Assembly (NCBI GenBank): GCA_030674185.1
Contig: JAPXFY010000021.1
Location: 73,522,169-73,586,168 of the forward strand
Direction of reading: 5' to 3'
DNA from: Monoplex corrugatus
Lineage: Eukaryota > Mollusca > Gastropoda > Littorinimorpha > Ranellidae
Length of the DNA stretch: 64,000 bases
In this document: one piece after another, positions 35,286 to 46,772 of the stretch
Position numbering within the stretch: position 1 is the stretch's first letter
How the letters are laid out: each line of letters starts with the position of its first letter
Notes under the pieces: generated by a model
What the model was told of the DNA's origin: nothing
Databases searched by the model: none
Seen by the model: the letters and a program-made list of their open reading frames with translations, nothing else
Made by a program: the position numbers and the translations under genes

Positions 35286-36941
35286 ATGGATAACTGTTCA
35301 AGGAATGTGTTAGTATGTCTTATCGTGGTGTGCCTGCTTTTAACGGAGACCGAGTGCCAAGAAACAAGTTCCACGTCAACCGGCAGCAAGATTCAATACA
35401 ACATGGCCGAGCTTCTACTCCTCCGGTCATCGCCGCTGGTTAGACGGCCAACGTCTCAACTACCTGAAGAAATGAAGGTTAGGAAAACGGGAAAGAAAGG
35501 AGGTGTCAAGGCTAGAAATAAAAGGAGAGGGGACAAACCCATCCTCCCTAAAATAGCGATGAGCAATGTGCAATCTTTGAATAAGAAAATAGATGAACTA
35601 CACGCTAGGGTAAAATATGATAATGTGTTGAAAACATGTAGTCTGATGTGTTTCACAGAAACGTGGCTACAAGGCAAGATGGATGTTGATATTGATGGAT
35701 TCTCTATATTAAGAGGGGACAGAAGCATGAAAATCACTGGTAAAAAGAGGGGGGGAGGCGTGTGTCTGTATTTTAATGAAAAATGGTGTCACAAGAAAAA
35801 TGCAACTGTGAAAATTGAAATGTGTACCCCTGACATAGAAATTCTTACAGTCAGCTTTCGACCGTACTACTTGCCGAGGGAATTCACCCACGTGATCGTA
35901 ACAGTGGTCTACATCCCACCAAGCGCAAGCGCACGTGAAGCAGTGAACACATTGGCGTGTCATACCGCTGACATTGACTCGAAATCGCCTGACGCACTGA
36001 AAATCATCACCGGTGATTTCAACCACTGCACCCTCAAGAAAAAAGATCTACCTGGGTATTACCAACAAGTCACTTGTGCAACTAGGGGCAAGAATACATT
36101 AGACTTGTGTTATGCAAATGTCCAAGATGCTTATCAGTCAGTCGCTACGGCGCCGCTTGGACGCTCTGACCACTATATCGTCCAGCTACTCCCCCGCTAC
36201 AGACCTGTCGTCCGGAGGGAACCACCCAAGCGGCGCACCGTCAAGGTGTGGTCAACAGAAGCCTGCGAGGCCCTGCGAGGGGCATTGGACTGTACTGATT
36301 GGGACATGTTTGTGCATAGTAGTGACAACCTTGATGAACTCATAGATGTCACCACTGAATATATTAACTTTTGTGTTGACACTGCCATTCCAGAAAAGAA
36401 AGTGAAAGTGTATGCAAATTCAAAGCCGTGGATAACAGGGGATATAGTTAAAGCATTAAAACATAAAAAAGAAGTCTTTGTGGAGGGGGACAAGGCAAAA
36501 AGCAGGGAAGCGCAAAAACAACTTGATGGGGAAATTAAGAGAGGGAAGGAAGAGTACAAGAAAAAGGTGGAGAAAGACTTTGCTGGTAACAACATGAAGA
36601 AAGTTTGGAACAACATTAAACTGATGAGTGGGTATGCAAAGAAGGGACAAAGTGAGGCACAGCCAGACCCTGCCAATAACAAAGACAGAGCCAATGAACT
36701 CAACAAGTTTTATTGTAGATGTGATAGTAAAGATTTTTCTTCTCATCATGAAAACATCCGTGAGAGATTTTCAACGGGCAAGAAAGACAATGACAGTAGC
36801 TTAGAGACAGACGAGAATGAGGTGCGTCGTCTGTTAAAAGGTTGCAACCCTAGAAAGGCCCCTGGCCCGGACGGGGTTTCCCCCAAAGTTTTTAAAACAG
36901 TGTGCCAATCAGCTGGCATATATCTTTACAGTAATCTTTAA
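35286..36941 (+). pseudogene. CR1-like LINE ORF2 N-terminal part: endonuclease and start of RT
   Basis: 551 residues. Residues 8-22 (VLVCLIVVCLLLTET) are strongly hydrophobic and look like a signal peptide or anchor, unusual for a LINE protein. The AP endonuclease follows: MSNVQSLNKKIDELHARV (about 96), CFTETWLQGKMDVDIDGF (about 121), GGGVCLYFNEKWC (about 153), VYIPPSASA (about 209), IITGDFNHCTL (about 239), LDLCYANVQDAY (about 272) and LGRSDHYIVQL (about 293, catalytic SDH). After a Lys-rich linker the RT begins with [14 protein letters not shown] (about 525). The frame is lost just after, near 36905, by a single-base indel; the other frame continues [11 protein letters not shown]. The start at 35286 is preceded only by the short 5' UTR and is plausible. 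Confidence 0.85.
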
Positions 36942-37026
36942 CCTTAGTTTCAGACTAGAAAAGGTCCCTGAATGCTGGAAGGCTTCTGCCATCATTCCAG
37001 TACCAAAGAAGCCTAGGGTCACGCAG

Positions 37027-38241
37027 ATGAACGACTTGCGGCCCGTAGCCTTAACATCTGCTATCATGAAGCTCTGTGAGAGAATAGTATTGAATAGGCT
37101 GTCTGTTCTTGTCTCTGATTTTGTTGACCCCTTACAATTTGCTTATAGAAGGAATAGAAGTGTTGAAGATGCTGTTTTGTATGTTTTAAATACTGTGTAT
37201 AGTCACCTGGACAAACCTGGCAACTCTATTTGGCTGATGTTTTATGATTTTAGTAGTGCTTTTAATACCATCCAGCCACATCTCCTCGTTGATAAAATGT
37301 CTAAAATGAACATCCCTCAAAATTTTATATCTTGGATTTTTGATTATTTGACTTTTAGACCTCAATTTGTCACATTGCCTATTGCATCTGCTTCATCTCA
37401 TGTTCCCTTTGTTCTATCTGATGTGCTGTACACCAACACTGGTGCCCCCCAGGGAACTGTTCTTTCACCATTTTTGTTTACTTTGTATACTGCAGATGGA
37501 AGACAGAAGGATGAGTCATGCCCTTTAGTTAAATTTGCGGATGACACCAGTCAGGTTGGAATGATTTGTAAGAAAAATGATTTATTGTACAGAGAAGAGG
37601 TGAGACACTTTGTGAACTGGTGTGAAGAAAACTATCTGGAACTGAATGCATCTAAAACTAAGGAAATTGTTATTGACTTTACCAGAGCCAAGACTGTTGC
37701 CCCAGGGCCTGTGCGCATCAAGGGTGAGGAAGTGGAGAGAGTGGATGCGCACAGGTACCTGGGCATCGTCTTTGACAACAAGCTCTCCTTTTCAGAAAAC
37801 ACAGATTCTATCATTAAGAAGGTACAACCAAGACTCTATTGCCTTAGAAAACTTAGATCTTTTAGAGTAAACTCTGAAATTCTTTCTTCATTTTACAGAT
37901 CTGCCATCAGCAGCTTGCTGTTCTTTGGGGTTGTGTGCTGGGGTGGGAATGTGTCAGAGAGAGACAGGGAAAGGCTGGAGAGAATCATCAAAAAAGCTGG
38001 AAATGTGACAGGACAAAGACATGAGACGCTGGACATGGCCTACCACAAACGACTGACTGACAAGACAGTTAACATACTGAATGACAAAACTCACCCACTT
38101 GTGGGCGAGTTTGACAAAAGACGAATTGACAGGAGTGGTAGGCTACGACAACTGATGACACGGACAAAGAGATACAAAGATAGTTTCATACCCAAAGCCA
38201 TATTATCTTTTAACAACGCTTATACTCGTAATTTTATTTGA
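37027..38241 (+). pseudogene. CR1-like LINE ORF2: reverse transcriptase palm, thumb and C-terminus
   Basis: 404 residues continuing the ORF at 35286 in a shifted frame; coding actually resumes about 36910. Motifs: [20 protein letters not shown] (about 2), [18 protein letters not shown] (about 38), [18 protein letters not shown] (about 71), [20 protein letters not shown] (about 140), [11 protein letters not shown] (about 169, catalytic FADD), [16 protein letters not shown] (about 200), [12 protein letters not shown] (about 245) and a C-terminal [17 protein letters not shown] followed by [10 protein letters not shown]. No RNase H. All the RT core residues I can check are intact, so the only clear break in the whole ORF is the indel near 36905. 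This copy looks young. Confidence 0.9.
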
Positions 38242-38488
38242 AATCTATATGCTTAACCTGCACTCTATTTTTACTATTTTAATGTTTATTGTGATAATTG
38301 GCACTTGATCTATGTGAGAGCAGCGCGCTGTGATATGCGAGAGTATGTGATATTATAATGTATGTGATAATATTAATTGTTTGTTTTTAATGCCTTTATA
38401 ATTTATAATGTATAATCTTATGTCTAATTTGTAATGTGATTGGCAACGTAATTTCCTTTGGGACAAATAAACTATCTTGTATCTTGTA

Positions 38489-39296
38489 TATGGTTCTACA
38501 GATTACCTCTCACAGATATGGTTCTACAGATTACCTCTCAGAGATATGGTTCTACAGATTACCTCTCACAGATATGGTTCTACAGATTACCTCTCAGAGA
38601 TATGGTTCTACAGATTACCTCTCAGAGATATGGTTCTACAGATTACCTCTCAGAGATATGGTTCTACAGATTACCTCTCACAGATATGGTTCTACAGATT
38701 ACCTCTCAGAGATATGGTTCTACAGATTACCTCTCACAGATATGGTTCTACAGATTACCTCTCAGAGATATGGTTCTACAGATTACCTCTCAGAGATATG
38801 GTTCTACAGATTACCTCTCAGAGATATGGTTCTACAGATTACCTCTCAGAGATATGGTTCTACAGATTACCTCTCAGAGATATGGTTCTACAGATTACCT
38901 CTCAGAGATATGGTTCTACAGATTACCTCTCAGAGATATGGTTCTACAGATTACCTCTCACAGATATGGTTCTACAGATTACCTCTCACAGATATGGTTC
39001 TACAGATTACCTCTCACAGATATGGTTCTACAGATTACCTCTCACAGATATGGTTCTACAGATTACCTCTCAGATATGGTTCTACAGATTACCTCTCAGA
39101 TATGGTTCTACAGATTACCTCTCAGAGATATGGTTCTACAGATTACCTCTCAAAGATATGGTTCTACAGATTACCTCTCACAGATATGGTTCTACAGATT
39201 ACCTCTCAGAGATATGGTTCTACAGATTACCTCTCACAGATATGGTTCTACAGATTACCTCTCAAGAGATATGGTTCTACAGATTACCTCTCAGAG
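38489..39296 (+). repeat. 28-bp array, about 29 copies, derived from LINE coding sequence
   Basis: Unit TATGGTTCTACAGATTACCT plus CTCAGAGA or CTCACAGA. Two 24-26 bp short units lie near 39067-39100. The first 24 bases equal the target-site duplication of the upstream LINE. In one frame each unit encodes EIWFYRLPLR, and at the right edge this runs on into VIWTDRRTYESILNEV, the normal continuation of a LINE C-terminus. As 28 leaves remainder 1 on division by 3 and no plus frame has a stop, all three plus frames are open for nearly 300 codons; these are not genes. Confidence 0.95.
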
Positions 39297-39595
39297 TCAT
39301 ATGGACAGATAGAAGAACATACGAAAGCATTTTGAACGAAGTCACAGTCCAATGTCGGCTGCTGGCATAAATCAACAAAAGAAAAACACAACCCTAATGA
39401 CAACAATTTTGCATGGAAAGGTTGAGGCCAAAAGAAATCCAGGCAGACCATCCACCTCCTACATGAACACCACCACAATCAGTGGCTTGAGGATCTGTGA
39501 AGTAGCATAAAGAAGTCAAAAAAGATCGGAATGAAAGGAGGAGTGTTATATGGCACTACTGCGGCGACTACCCTCAAACCTGACGATGCTGACGG
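39297..39595 (+). pseudogene. Old LINE C-terminal fragment, right part
   Basis: Continues from the array: WTDRRTYESILNEV, then after a stop NTTLMTTILHGKVEAKRNPG and RPSTSYMNTTTISGLRICEV (39385-39505), the usual end region of this LINE type. Matches the minus-strand paralogue at 18.29-18.51 kb by eye. Several stops. Confidence 0.75.
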
Positions 39596-39629
39596 TTGAA
39601 GTGAAAAAGAGTTCAGCCACTTCTGTTAA

Positions 39630-39790
39630 ACATCAGAATTCCAATCCAAAGGTCCAAGGTTTAATCCTGCTGGATACCTCTGCCTTTTGAGTAAAAGCTG
39701 AAGGTTCTTCTGATCTCCCCGGCCAACATGTATGCAGACTTGCCAGTGTCTGAACCTTCATCATGTGTATACTTACACATGTAGAATATC
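39630..39790 (+). repeat. Possible tRNA-derived SINE remnant
   Basis: AAGGTCCAAGGTTTAATCCT followed by GGATACCTCTGCC resembles the B-box region of the SINE at 45.83 kb (AAGGTCTAGGGTTTGATCCT, then GGGTACCTCCC). The A-box side is degraded. Confidence 0.45.
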
Positions 39791-40030
39791 AAACACGCTC
39801 AAAAACATCCTGTAAATCATGTCAATGGCTGGATTATGGCAACATGAAATCATCCAATACATATGCCTAGGAAAGATGCGGACTATGCAATGACATAGTG
39901 GAAGACAGTCACCTTGCTTGTTACTAGCTTGAGTTATCTGTGCTCCACTACAAAGTCTGATCATGTGTAACTGTAATGATCAGTGAGACCTAATAAGTTT
40001 GGAGGATACCACTACACAAAAATAATTTAC
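39791..40030. other. Unique sequence, no gene seen
   Basis: Nothing recognised. AAT repeats begin at about 40029 where the dispersed repeat starts. Confidence 0.5.
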
Positions 40031-40059
40031 AATAATAATAATAATTGTTTTTGTTTAAA

Positions 40060-40572
40060 GCTCAGCCGACTGTGCAGAGCCATATCGAGGCTATAACCGC
40101 TTCAAAACATACAAAACTTCAACAGGAAAAAAAAAGAAAAAATTAAGTACACATATCGATGCATTCACACACATAATCTAAGGACATGCCGATGGCGTTG
40201 ACCACTCCGTCCAATTTATCGCACAGGGGATTTAAAAAAACACAACTGAATACAAATTTAAGCATACCTAAGGACATCAAAATATATATAAAAACAGACA
40301 TAAATTACCTAAAATTGCTTCTGCATATCGCACCTCCCTCAAGCCAAAAATGCATTTAAAACATGTACCCAATTATCAATCCTAAAAATATGTACACAAG
40401 ACTTTATCAAACACATACAGATGAATGGACCAGTAAGGCAGAAAATGATAGGAGGAAATGACAGAAACCAAAGGAACAGGGCAGAGAGAGAGAGAGTGAC
40501 AGAAAAGAGGTAATTTCTAGCACAGAACTTCCAGAAGGTGGGGATACTATTCATACTGAAAGAGTCCCCAGC

Positions 40573-40610
<38 letters not shown>
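40060..40610 (+). repeat. Dispersed repeat R1, complete-looking copy
   Basis: About 540 bp from AAAGCTCAGCCGACTGTGCA to GAAAGAGTCCCCAGCATA followed by an AAT run (40569-40610). AAT repeats also precede it (40029-40045). It aligns by eye over its full length with 41316-42155 apart from the internal array there. No coding content; possibly a non-autonomous retroelement or a LINE 3' end. Confidence 0.7.
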
Positions 40611-40612
<2 letters not shown>

Positions 40613-41310
40613 CAATATAAATATATAATACATATTTGTCTTAAACTTTCAATACTTCTGCCATTGATTTATGTAAACAATCTCTAAACTGCAATGATCC
40701 TTCACAACCATTCTAAAATCCAAGCCCTGATCAATTTGTATGCAATAGTTATATGTGATCAAATTCCACATTCATGATGTGATTTATCTTGAACTAGAAA
40801 TAACTGCCTCACAGTATTATCAAAAGACTCACAAGGATGCACTGTGCTGATGTGCTCTAAATTCTCATACATTTTTTGCCTACTGTCAAAGCATGTTATT
40901 TGCCACATACTTCCTAATAAAAAAAGTTTCTAAAATTGTGCAGGGACTAGACTACCCTTTTCTCTGTAAGGAAAAACAGGGAGCAAAAAGTGTTTTCCAT
41001 CAGATAACCAATACAGAACAAGAGTCTGTTCATGGTAAAAATGAACTTCAGACAGCTCTGTGAGAAATCATAAAGACATCAATGTTCCTCTGTCATTTGA
41101 TTTTGGGTAAGGATGGAGGAACGAAAGGACAGCGCAGGATGGGGGGGGGGGGGGGGTTGTATGCTGAAGAACACTAGGCGCAGCACATGTCTTTGACACT
41201 GCCACATCAGTCACACAAACTATTCAAGCCAGGGCAACAAAGATCCTACTACATGCTCTGTAACCATATTCTTACTTCTTTTATTTTTCCCTTTTTTCTT
41301 TTTATCATTA
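40611..41310. other. Unique sequence between two R1 copies
   Basis: No gene seen. Poly-G run at about 41141-41156. Confidence 0.5.
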
Positions 41311-41315
41311 TCGTT

Positions 41316-42155
41316 TCAAGCCCAGCCAGCAGCATGAACCATACCAGGGCTATAACCATCCCAACACCTTTTTGAACCTGTAAAAAACAAACAAACAAAC
41401 AAACAAACAAACAAACAAACACATAGCAGCATGAACCATTCCAGGGCTATAACCATCCCAACACCTTTTTGAACCTGTAAAAAACAACAAACAAACAAAC
41501 AAACAAACAAACAAACAAACAAACAAACAAACACATAGCAGCATGAACCATACCAGGGCTATAACCATCCCAACACCTTTTTGAACCTGTAAAAAACAAA
41601 CAAACAAACAAACAAACAAACAAACAAACAAACACATAGCAGCATGAACCATTCCAGGGCTATAACCATCCCAACACCTTTTTGAACCTGTAAAAAACAA
41701 CAAACAAACAAACAAAAAACATACAAGTAAATTAGGAACACATAACAATGCATTTGCGCACATAATCTAAGGATATGCCCTTGGCGTTGACCAGTCCATG
41801 GGAATTTTAAAAAAAGCAAACCTGAATACAAATATAAAAACATAACTAAGTGCATAAAATCATACATAAAAACTAGCCTAAATTACCCCAAAATGCTTCT
41901 GCACATATTTCCATAAACTCGATAAAGCAAAAACTGCAGTTAATACACATGTCCAATCATCAATCCTAACATTCTTAGTAAGAGAAAATATGGAAGGCTT
42001 CATCAAACACATGTATACAGGTGAATTGGCCAGCAAGACAAAATGACAGTGGTTGAAAAGAAGAAATTTCAGGAGACAGACAGGAAAGAGGAAATTTCTA
42101 GCATAGAATTTCCAGAGGGTGGAAATACTCTTTACAGTAAAAGAGCCCCCCCCCC
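41316..42155 (+). repeat. Dispersed repeat R1 with internal composite array
   Basis: Second full copy of R1: CAAGCCCAGCCAGCAGC, later TGGCGTTGACCAGTCC, ACATGTCCAATCATCAATCC and GGAAAGAGGAAATTTCTAGC. A poly-C run (42147-42166) follows it. Its left part is amplified as an array of about 60 bp plus AAAC repeats (41330-41720). Confidence 0.7.
41330..41720. repeat. Composite array: 60-bp R1 segment plus variable AAAC run, 4 copies
   Basis: Each copy holds AGCAGCATGAACCATWCCAG, GGCTATAACCATCCCAACAC and CTTTTTGAACCTGT, then a run of 4-13 AAAC repeats ending CACAT. Run length varies between copies while the 60-bp part is nearly invariant. The minus-strand VCLFVCLFVC frames are artefacts. Confidence 0.9.
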
Positions 42156-42189
42156 CCCCCCCCCCCCTCAAGCATTGTCATGAGGACAC

Positions 42190-44015
42190 TTTTTCCCCTA
42201 GCTTGCTTCATTAGCTACTGCTCACTTTCCCCTCTTCATCAGAAAATGTAAGCTTGCTTCTTTCAGTGTTATTCACATGCGCCTCACCATTAGACAATGT
42301 AAGCTTGCTTCTTTAACCATTGCTCAGTTTTTCTTCCCCATTAGAAAATATTTTTAACACATGCTGCTGAAGCAGTGAAGAAGGAGCATCAAAGCGCATC
42401 TCCCCATATTGGTGTGTGCGCAGTCGTTTACATGATAATGGTTCTTCTCATGTCATACCCATACAGTACTGTTTTCTTTTCCTTTCTGTGTCATACCATG
42501 CTTATTTCATTGATTTATCATTGATTTCATATCTTTATGTATACAGTTTCTGCAAAATGTAAAGCACTTACAAGCTTGTTATTTCAGATGTGGTGCTATT
42601 AAATTCACTTCATTATTAAAGGGACACAAATGCCTCTGCTTTCATGGTATGACAAGCTATGGTCATGAGCAAGTCGCTTACCATAGAAATTTTGTATCCA
42701 GAAATTTTCATCACAGATATCAAAACTCATTTATCTTTCCTCTAAGTTGCTTTGCTTACCATAGGTAGGGAGAAACATAATTTGGAAAACGCTGTGCGAT
42801 TTAGTCTGATGGAAAATATGTTGCTTACTGCCCATTACACCATTGGCAGATGTGTTTCAGGGCCTTACAGTCTCCCCAGAGCTTGTTGCTGCCTGTTCTA
42901 GCGTCTGAATCCTATCCTAGTTTTTCTTTGTGCATTCAGAACTTCCATCATTCTGCCACTGGCTTCTGTTTGGATTTCTCCACTGTCATTCACTGGAGTA
43001 TCATCTGATGACTAGAAGTCTGCCACGTAGAAAAGTGTTGATTGCTTCTGAAACAAGTCTTTTTTTCCAAGACTGTGTTGTTAACCCCACAAGAAACTTA
43101 TGTCACATACATCATACTCAAATGGTCGTCATACAGATCATACTCAAATGATTGTGACACTTATCTAAAACTTTGATTGGGGCATTTATCTGAAACTTAT
43201 GTCATAGAGATCATACTCAAATAGTTACACCATTTATCTCAGATACCATTTTACTACTTTATTACCAACTGGGTATTATACATATGTATAAATAAACAAA
43301 AAATGGTATCATCAGGTAAAGGAAAAGATCAACTTTGCCTACACATACCCAATTCTAAGTTATCCACCATAACACAGCCGAAAACAAAACCAAAGAAACT
43401 AAAGATCCTTAAGTTGTATCAGGATGCTAAATAACTGTTGCTTATAGCTTAATTAAGTATGATTTTGGGACCTACATGTATTTCAACTTCATTTATATAA
43501 TCACAAAGTATTGACGAGTGTGCAGAGAAGGGAAAGGTGGCTAGACAGTGACATTTTGTATAGATAAGAGAAATTTTTGGATTGTTCACTTTTTGAGTAT
43601 ACTGATCATGGGACAGCTGGTAAAAAAAAATACAGTCACTTTCATTTACAGTCTCTCCGATAAAAATAAGTTTGTGCGAGCACACATTCACAGAAGCATG
43701 GACAGACAGAAACACACATATTCAGAGAAAGTCATAGAACTCACAAATACTTTGTGCCTTGCGAAACTGTATACAGACAGTACATCAACATAATCTCTGA
43801 ATTAAATTCAGTCTTGTTCTGGGCACAGAAAACACCTTCCACTCAAACTTCTCCATGAGATACAATAATATCCTACATATATCTGCTTAGCATCAAACCT
43901 ACAAGACATTCATAGTTCAAATCTTCACAGGGCCAACAACAGGGAGAAACAAATCAATAACAGTTGAATCTTGCCAACTGCTATCTTCCCAAAGATGTCA
44001 CACTGATGCAAGGAG
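42190..44015. other. Mostly unique sequence with weak repeats
   Basis: An imperfect ~50-bp repeat in three copies at 42199-42350 (core TAAGCTTGCTTCTTT ... CATTAGAMAAT). A weaker CATACTCAAATGG repeat lies near 43105-43235. No gene seen. Confidence 0.5.
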
Positions 44016-44019
44016 ATTG

Positions 44020-44310
44020 TCCTGTCATCCTTACCATGGACAAAAATCCTTCATCCCTAATCCTGGACAAATATCCTACTCCTGGACAAATGACCTTCCC
44101 ACTACCAGGACAAGCATTATCTTTCCCCATGCCAGGACAAATGTTCTTTCTCCAAGGACAAATGTCCCTTTCCCATGGCAGGACAACATTCTTTCTCCTG
44201 GGACAAAATGTCTTTTCCCCATCCCAGGACACATGTCCTTTCCCTATCCCAGGGCAACTATCCTCTCCAAGGAGAAGTGTTCTTCCCCAGGACAAGTCAT
44301 CTATCCCTTG
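44020..44310. repeat. Irregular ~24-bp array around CAGGACAAATGTCCTTTCCC
   Basis: About ten diverged copies of CAGGACAAATGTCCTTTCCC plus CATC or ATGG. Several copies contain a GGACAAATGTCC palindrome. It yields open frames on both strands that are repeat-driven. Confidence 0.75.
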
Positions 44311-44861
44311 TTGTTGATCCCACAGGTAACGATTTTCACACCAGAAGCACACTATGCATTATATTCATAGAATGATTTTCTGCAACACAATAGTTTTGGT
44401 CATGTTTCATATATAATGAAGCAGTTTTAAGTTGTTCAGTATCACATCCTGTACGTCCCTGTTAACACAGACTGCACATGGGTCTTGTCTCCGTAAACAT
44501 ATCCGTGTCCACAACATGGCATGAGAGGAGTTTCTTTTCACCTTGACACAACTGATTTATGCATTTCAATTTCGCTGTACCTCTCTCTGCTGATGCCAGC
44601 ACATCACAGGCAATCATTTCTTCCTTTCTTTCTTCTGGAACGCTCCATTTTTCACAGAGAATAAATACGGCCCTTCCTCTTTCCCCTTGTATACCAGTCC
44701 CTCCTGGCTTTTCCTTCTTCACAGACTGATTTTACAACCACCCACAACACTTTGGATTTTAGAAAAAACTTTCCATGCCAAATACAATACATCATTTCAT
44801 GTTCTCTTCTCATTTCAGCAATATTAAAATTCCACATTTCTTTTTTCATTTCAGCAACGTT

Positions 44862-44867
44862 TTTATT
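44862..44867 (-). terminator. Polyadenylation signal AATAAA for the candidate exon at 44888-45267
   Basis: AATAAA on the minus strand, about 20 bp after the TGA stop at 44890-44888. Consistent with a very short 3' UTR, but such hexamers are common in AT-rich DNA. Confidence 0.35.
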
Positions 44868-44887
44868 CATTCAGCAAAACCGAGTAT

Positions 44888-45267
44888 TCATGCGAAGTTA
44901 TAAGAAAAAATAGATGAACTGAGACACAAGTTTTGTTGATCCAAACAGTTAATGAAGTCATCACAATTTGTTCGTGAGAATCCCCGATGCCTGCAGACAC
45001 TATTTTCTATGGAACACACTGATGTTAAACATGCTCTCTCAATTGAATTATCACACATAAAGCACACATTTTTCACTGTATGACACACCGTTTTTACAAC
45101 GCCATCGCACTCTTTTAATTGCTCCAGATGGAAAACAGCAGGACCAAGTGAGAAGCGAGCGTCTACAGACATGTTAAACATTCTGGCACCTTCTGGAAAT
45201 GTGTGAAGCATGAACCACCTGGTGTCTGCGCGTTGTCTGCTATACGGATGTGATGATCGTTGTATCA
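44888..45267 (-). CDS. Candidate terminal exon, Cys-rich protein of unknown family
   Basis: On the minus strand an acceptor GTATGTGTGTTGCAG (AG at 45269-45268) is followed by an open frame of about 126 codons ending in TGA. It has no simple repeats. It includes RADTRWFMLHTFPEGARMFN and then a Cys-rich half with about ten cysteines spread over CDGVVKTVCH, NVCFMCDNSIERACL, SVCSIENSVCRH, NCDDFINCL and NLCL. Spacing suggests paired disulfides in a secreted or extracellular domain. The first codon is split (the exon supplies two bases). AATAAA lies about 20 bp after the stop. I do not recognise the family. This is the best host-gene candidate in the window; upstream exons would lie to the right. 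Confidence 0.5.
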
Positions 45268-45279
45268 CTGCAACACACA

Positions 45280-45830
45280 TACACGTTTACTGTCAAATTG
45301 ATATTATTCGCATTAGCTTAAGAATAAAAAAATCAACCAAAAATCTCACACACACATACACAAAAACAAAATAAAAATGTTCAAGTCAAATATATAATTT
45401 TCAAACTAACTGACATTAATGTAGATGAATAATGCTAGATTAAACAATAACCAACTACCCCAAAAATTCTAAACACACACATAAACAAACAAAAAATAAA
45501 ACAACTATAATGACACAACACTGAAATATATACTCTGAAATTAATATTATACACATTAACTGAAAAACCAACCAACCAACCAACCAACCACTCAAGGAAC
45601 TGGCAAACACACACACACAAAAACCAGAAGAAACAAATGAAAAACTCCCATCCAAATAACTACCAGTGTTCTTTTTCTACAAACACCCACAACCTGAAAA
45701 AACACCCACAACCTGAATGAATTGAAAAATGCCTGATACATCGTTGATGTTTTATTCATGCACACCACAAAATACCCATAAACCAGGCAACATTCACTGG
45801 AACACAACACTATCTCTCAGCTGTACAATG
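45280..45830. other. Non-coding, microsatellite-rich
   Basis: CA runs (45340-45361, 45605-45620) and an AACC run (45570-45592). Minus frames here are repeat artefacts. Confidence 0.55.
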
Positions 45831-45832
45831 AA

Positions 45833-46085
45833 AGGTGTGGTAGTCAAATGGGTAAGATGTCAGACTTCTAACTGGAAGGTCTAGGGTTTGATCCTGCCTG
45901 GGTACCTCCCACTCCATGGGTCAAGAATAGATTTTTCTTATCTCCCAGGCGTGTACAACTGTTTGTACATGTACACATGAAGGGATTTCATGCACACTAA
46001 AGATCCTTAAGTCATGTGAGTGTCCAGCATGCACATCCACTGAAGACAGAGTATGCAGACTAAGGATCAAATTACCACCTGCATA
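45833..46085 (+). repeat. tRNA-derived SINE
   Basis: A tRNA-like head: A box about GTGGTAGTCAAATGGGTAAG (45838-45857) and B box GGGTTTGATCC (45884-45894), spaced as in a tRNA gene. The tail is unrelated to tRNA (GGGATTTCATGCACACTAAA, GATCCTTAAGTCATGTGAG). It cannot fold as an intact tRNA as far as I can see. Related heads are at 39.65, 50.12 and 58.46 kb. Confidence 0.6.
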
Positions 46086-46114
46086 GTTTGTGCAAACAGA
46101 AATGTACACACATG

Positions 46115-46740
46115 CAGGGCTGGCAAAATCCACTCGCCCGGTCCCCCGAGGCGAGTAAAACACCTGTCAGGCGAGTCAATATCAAAAACTACTAGTCCAT
46201 TGGGCAAGTGATAATTCTTACCCCTGCAGTTATAATTTATTTCGATTTTTCAAACTTTCTGATCTGCCAATTCATTTCGTCTACGATGATCGAGTTTGCC
46301 AACATTCGCGCAAAAACAAGGCTATCTAGGGAAGGCAACTCTTGCTTCTTGTAGGCCTGTCAGTGAAGAGAGTCGGTGCGATACGATCGAGTGTTTACAG
46401 ATCAGTGACCTTTTGCCCAATCTGTTGATTTTGGACATACAGTTAGAAGTTTTAATTAGGTACGAAAACAGAGAAAGTAACACAACATAAGTCTTGTCGC
46501 GATCAAGGGATGTGGAGGGGAAGAGAATGTGTGTGCTAATGGCAAAGAAATTTGAGAGGCAAGAGCAAATTTGATGCATCACTTTGTAAGTTGATACGTC
46601 AAAGAAACTAGTTTAGAAGGCGATTTTTGACGATTTTTCTTGCATTATCTTCACTTCTCCCTCAGGGCATACATTTCAGTTTAGGTGAATTAAATATTTC
46701 AGTGTTTTTCCCTTCACACTAAACTGCTGGAGTCAAAAAG

Positions 46741-46772
<32 letters not shown>

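Larger units (their letters stand above)
35180..38488 (+). mobile_element. Near full-length CR1-like LINE, 3.3 kb, with 24-bp target duplication
   Basis: A short 5' UTR (about 105 bp, starting with a GT run) leads to an ORF at 35286 with endonuclease, a frameshift near 36.9 kb, then the RT to 38241. The 3' UTR ends AATAAACTATCTTGTATCTT with a TATCTTG short tandem tail, the ending style of CR1/L2-type LINEs. Identical 24-bp flanks mark the insertion. It sits inside an older LINE, in the segment coding EIWFYRLPLR, and next to the 28-bp array. Confidence 0.85.

Noticed and set aside
38436..39370. Three overlapping plus-strand open frames of nearly 300 codons
   Set aside because: All three encode the same cyclic peptide from the 28-bp array derived from LINE sequence.
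45833..45910. Functional tRNA gene
   Set aside because: A and B boxes are present but the arms do not pair as a tRNA and the sequence continues into a SINE body; related heads occur elsewhere in the window.
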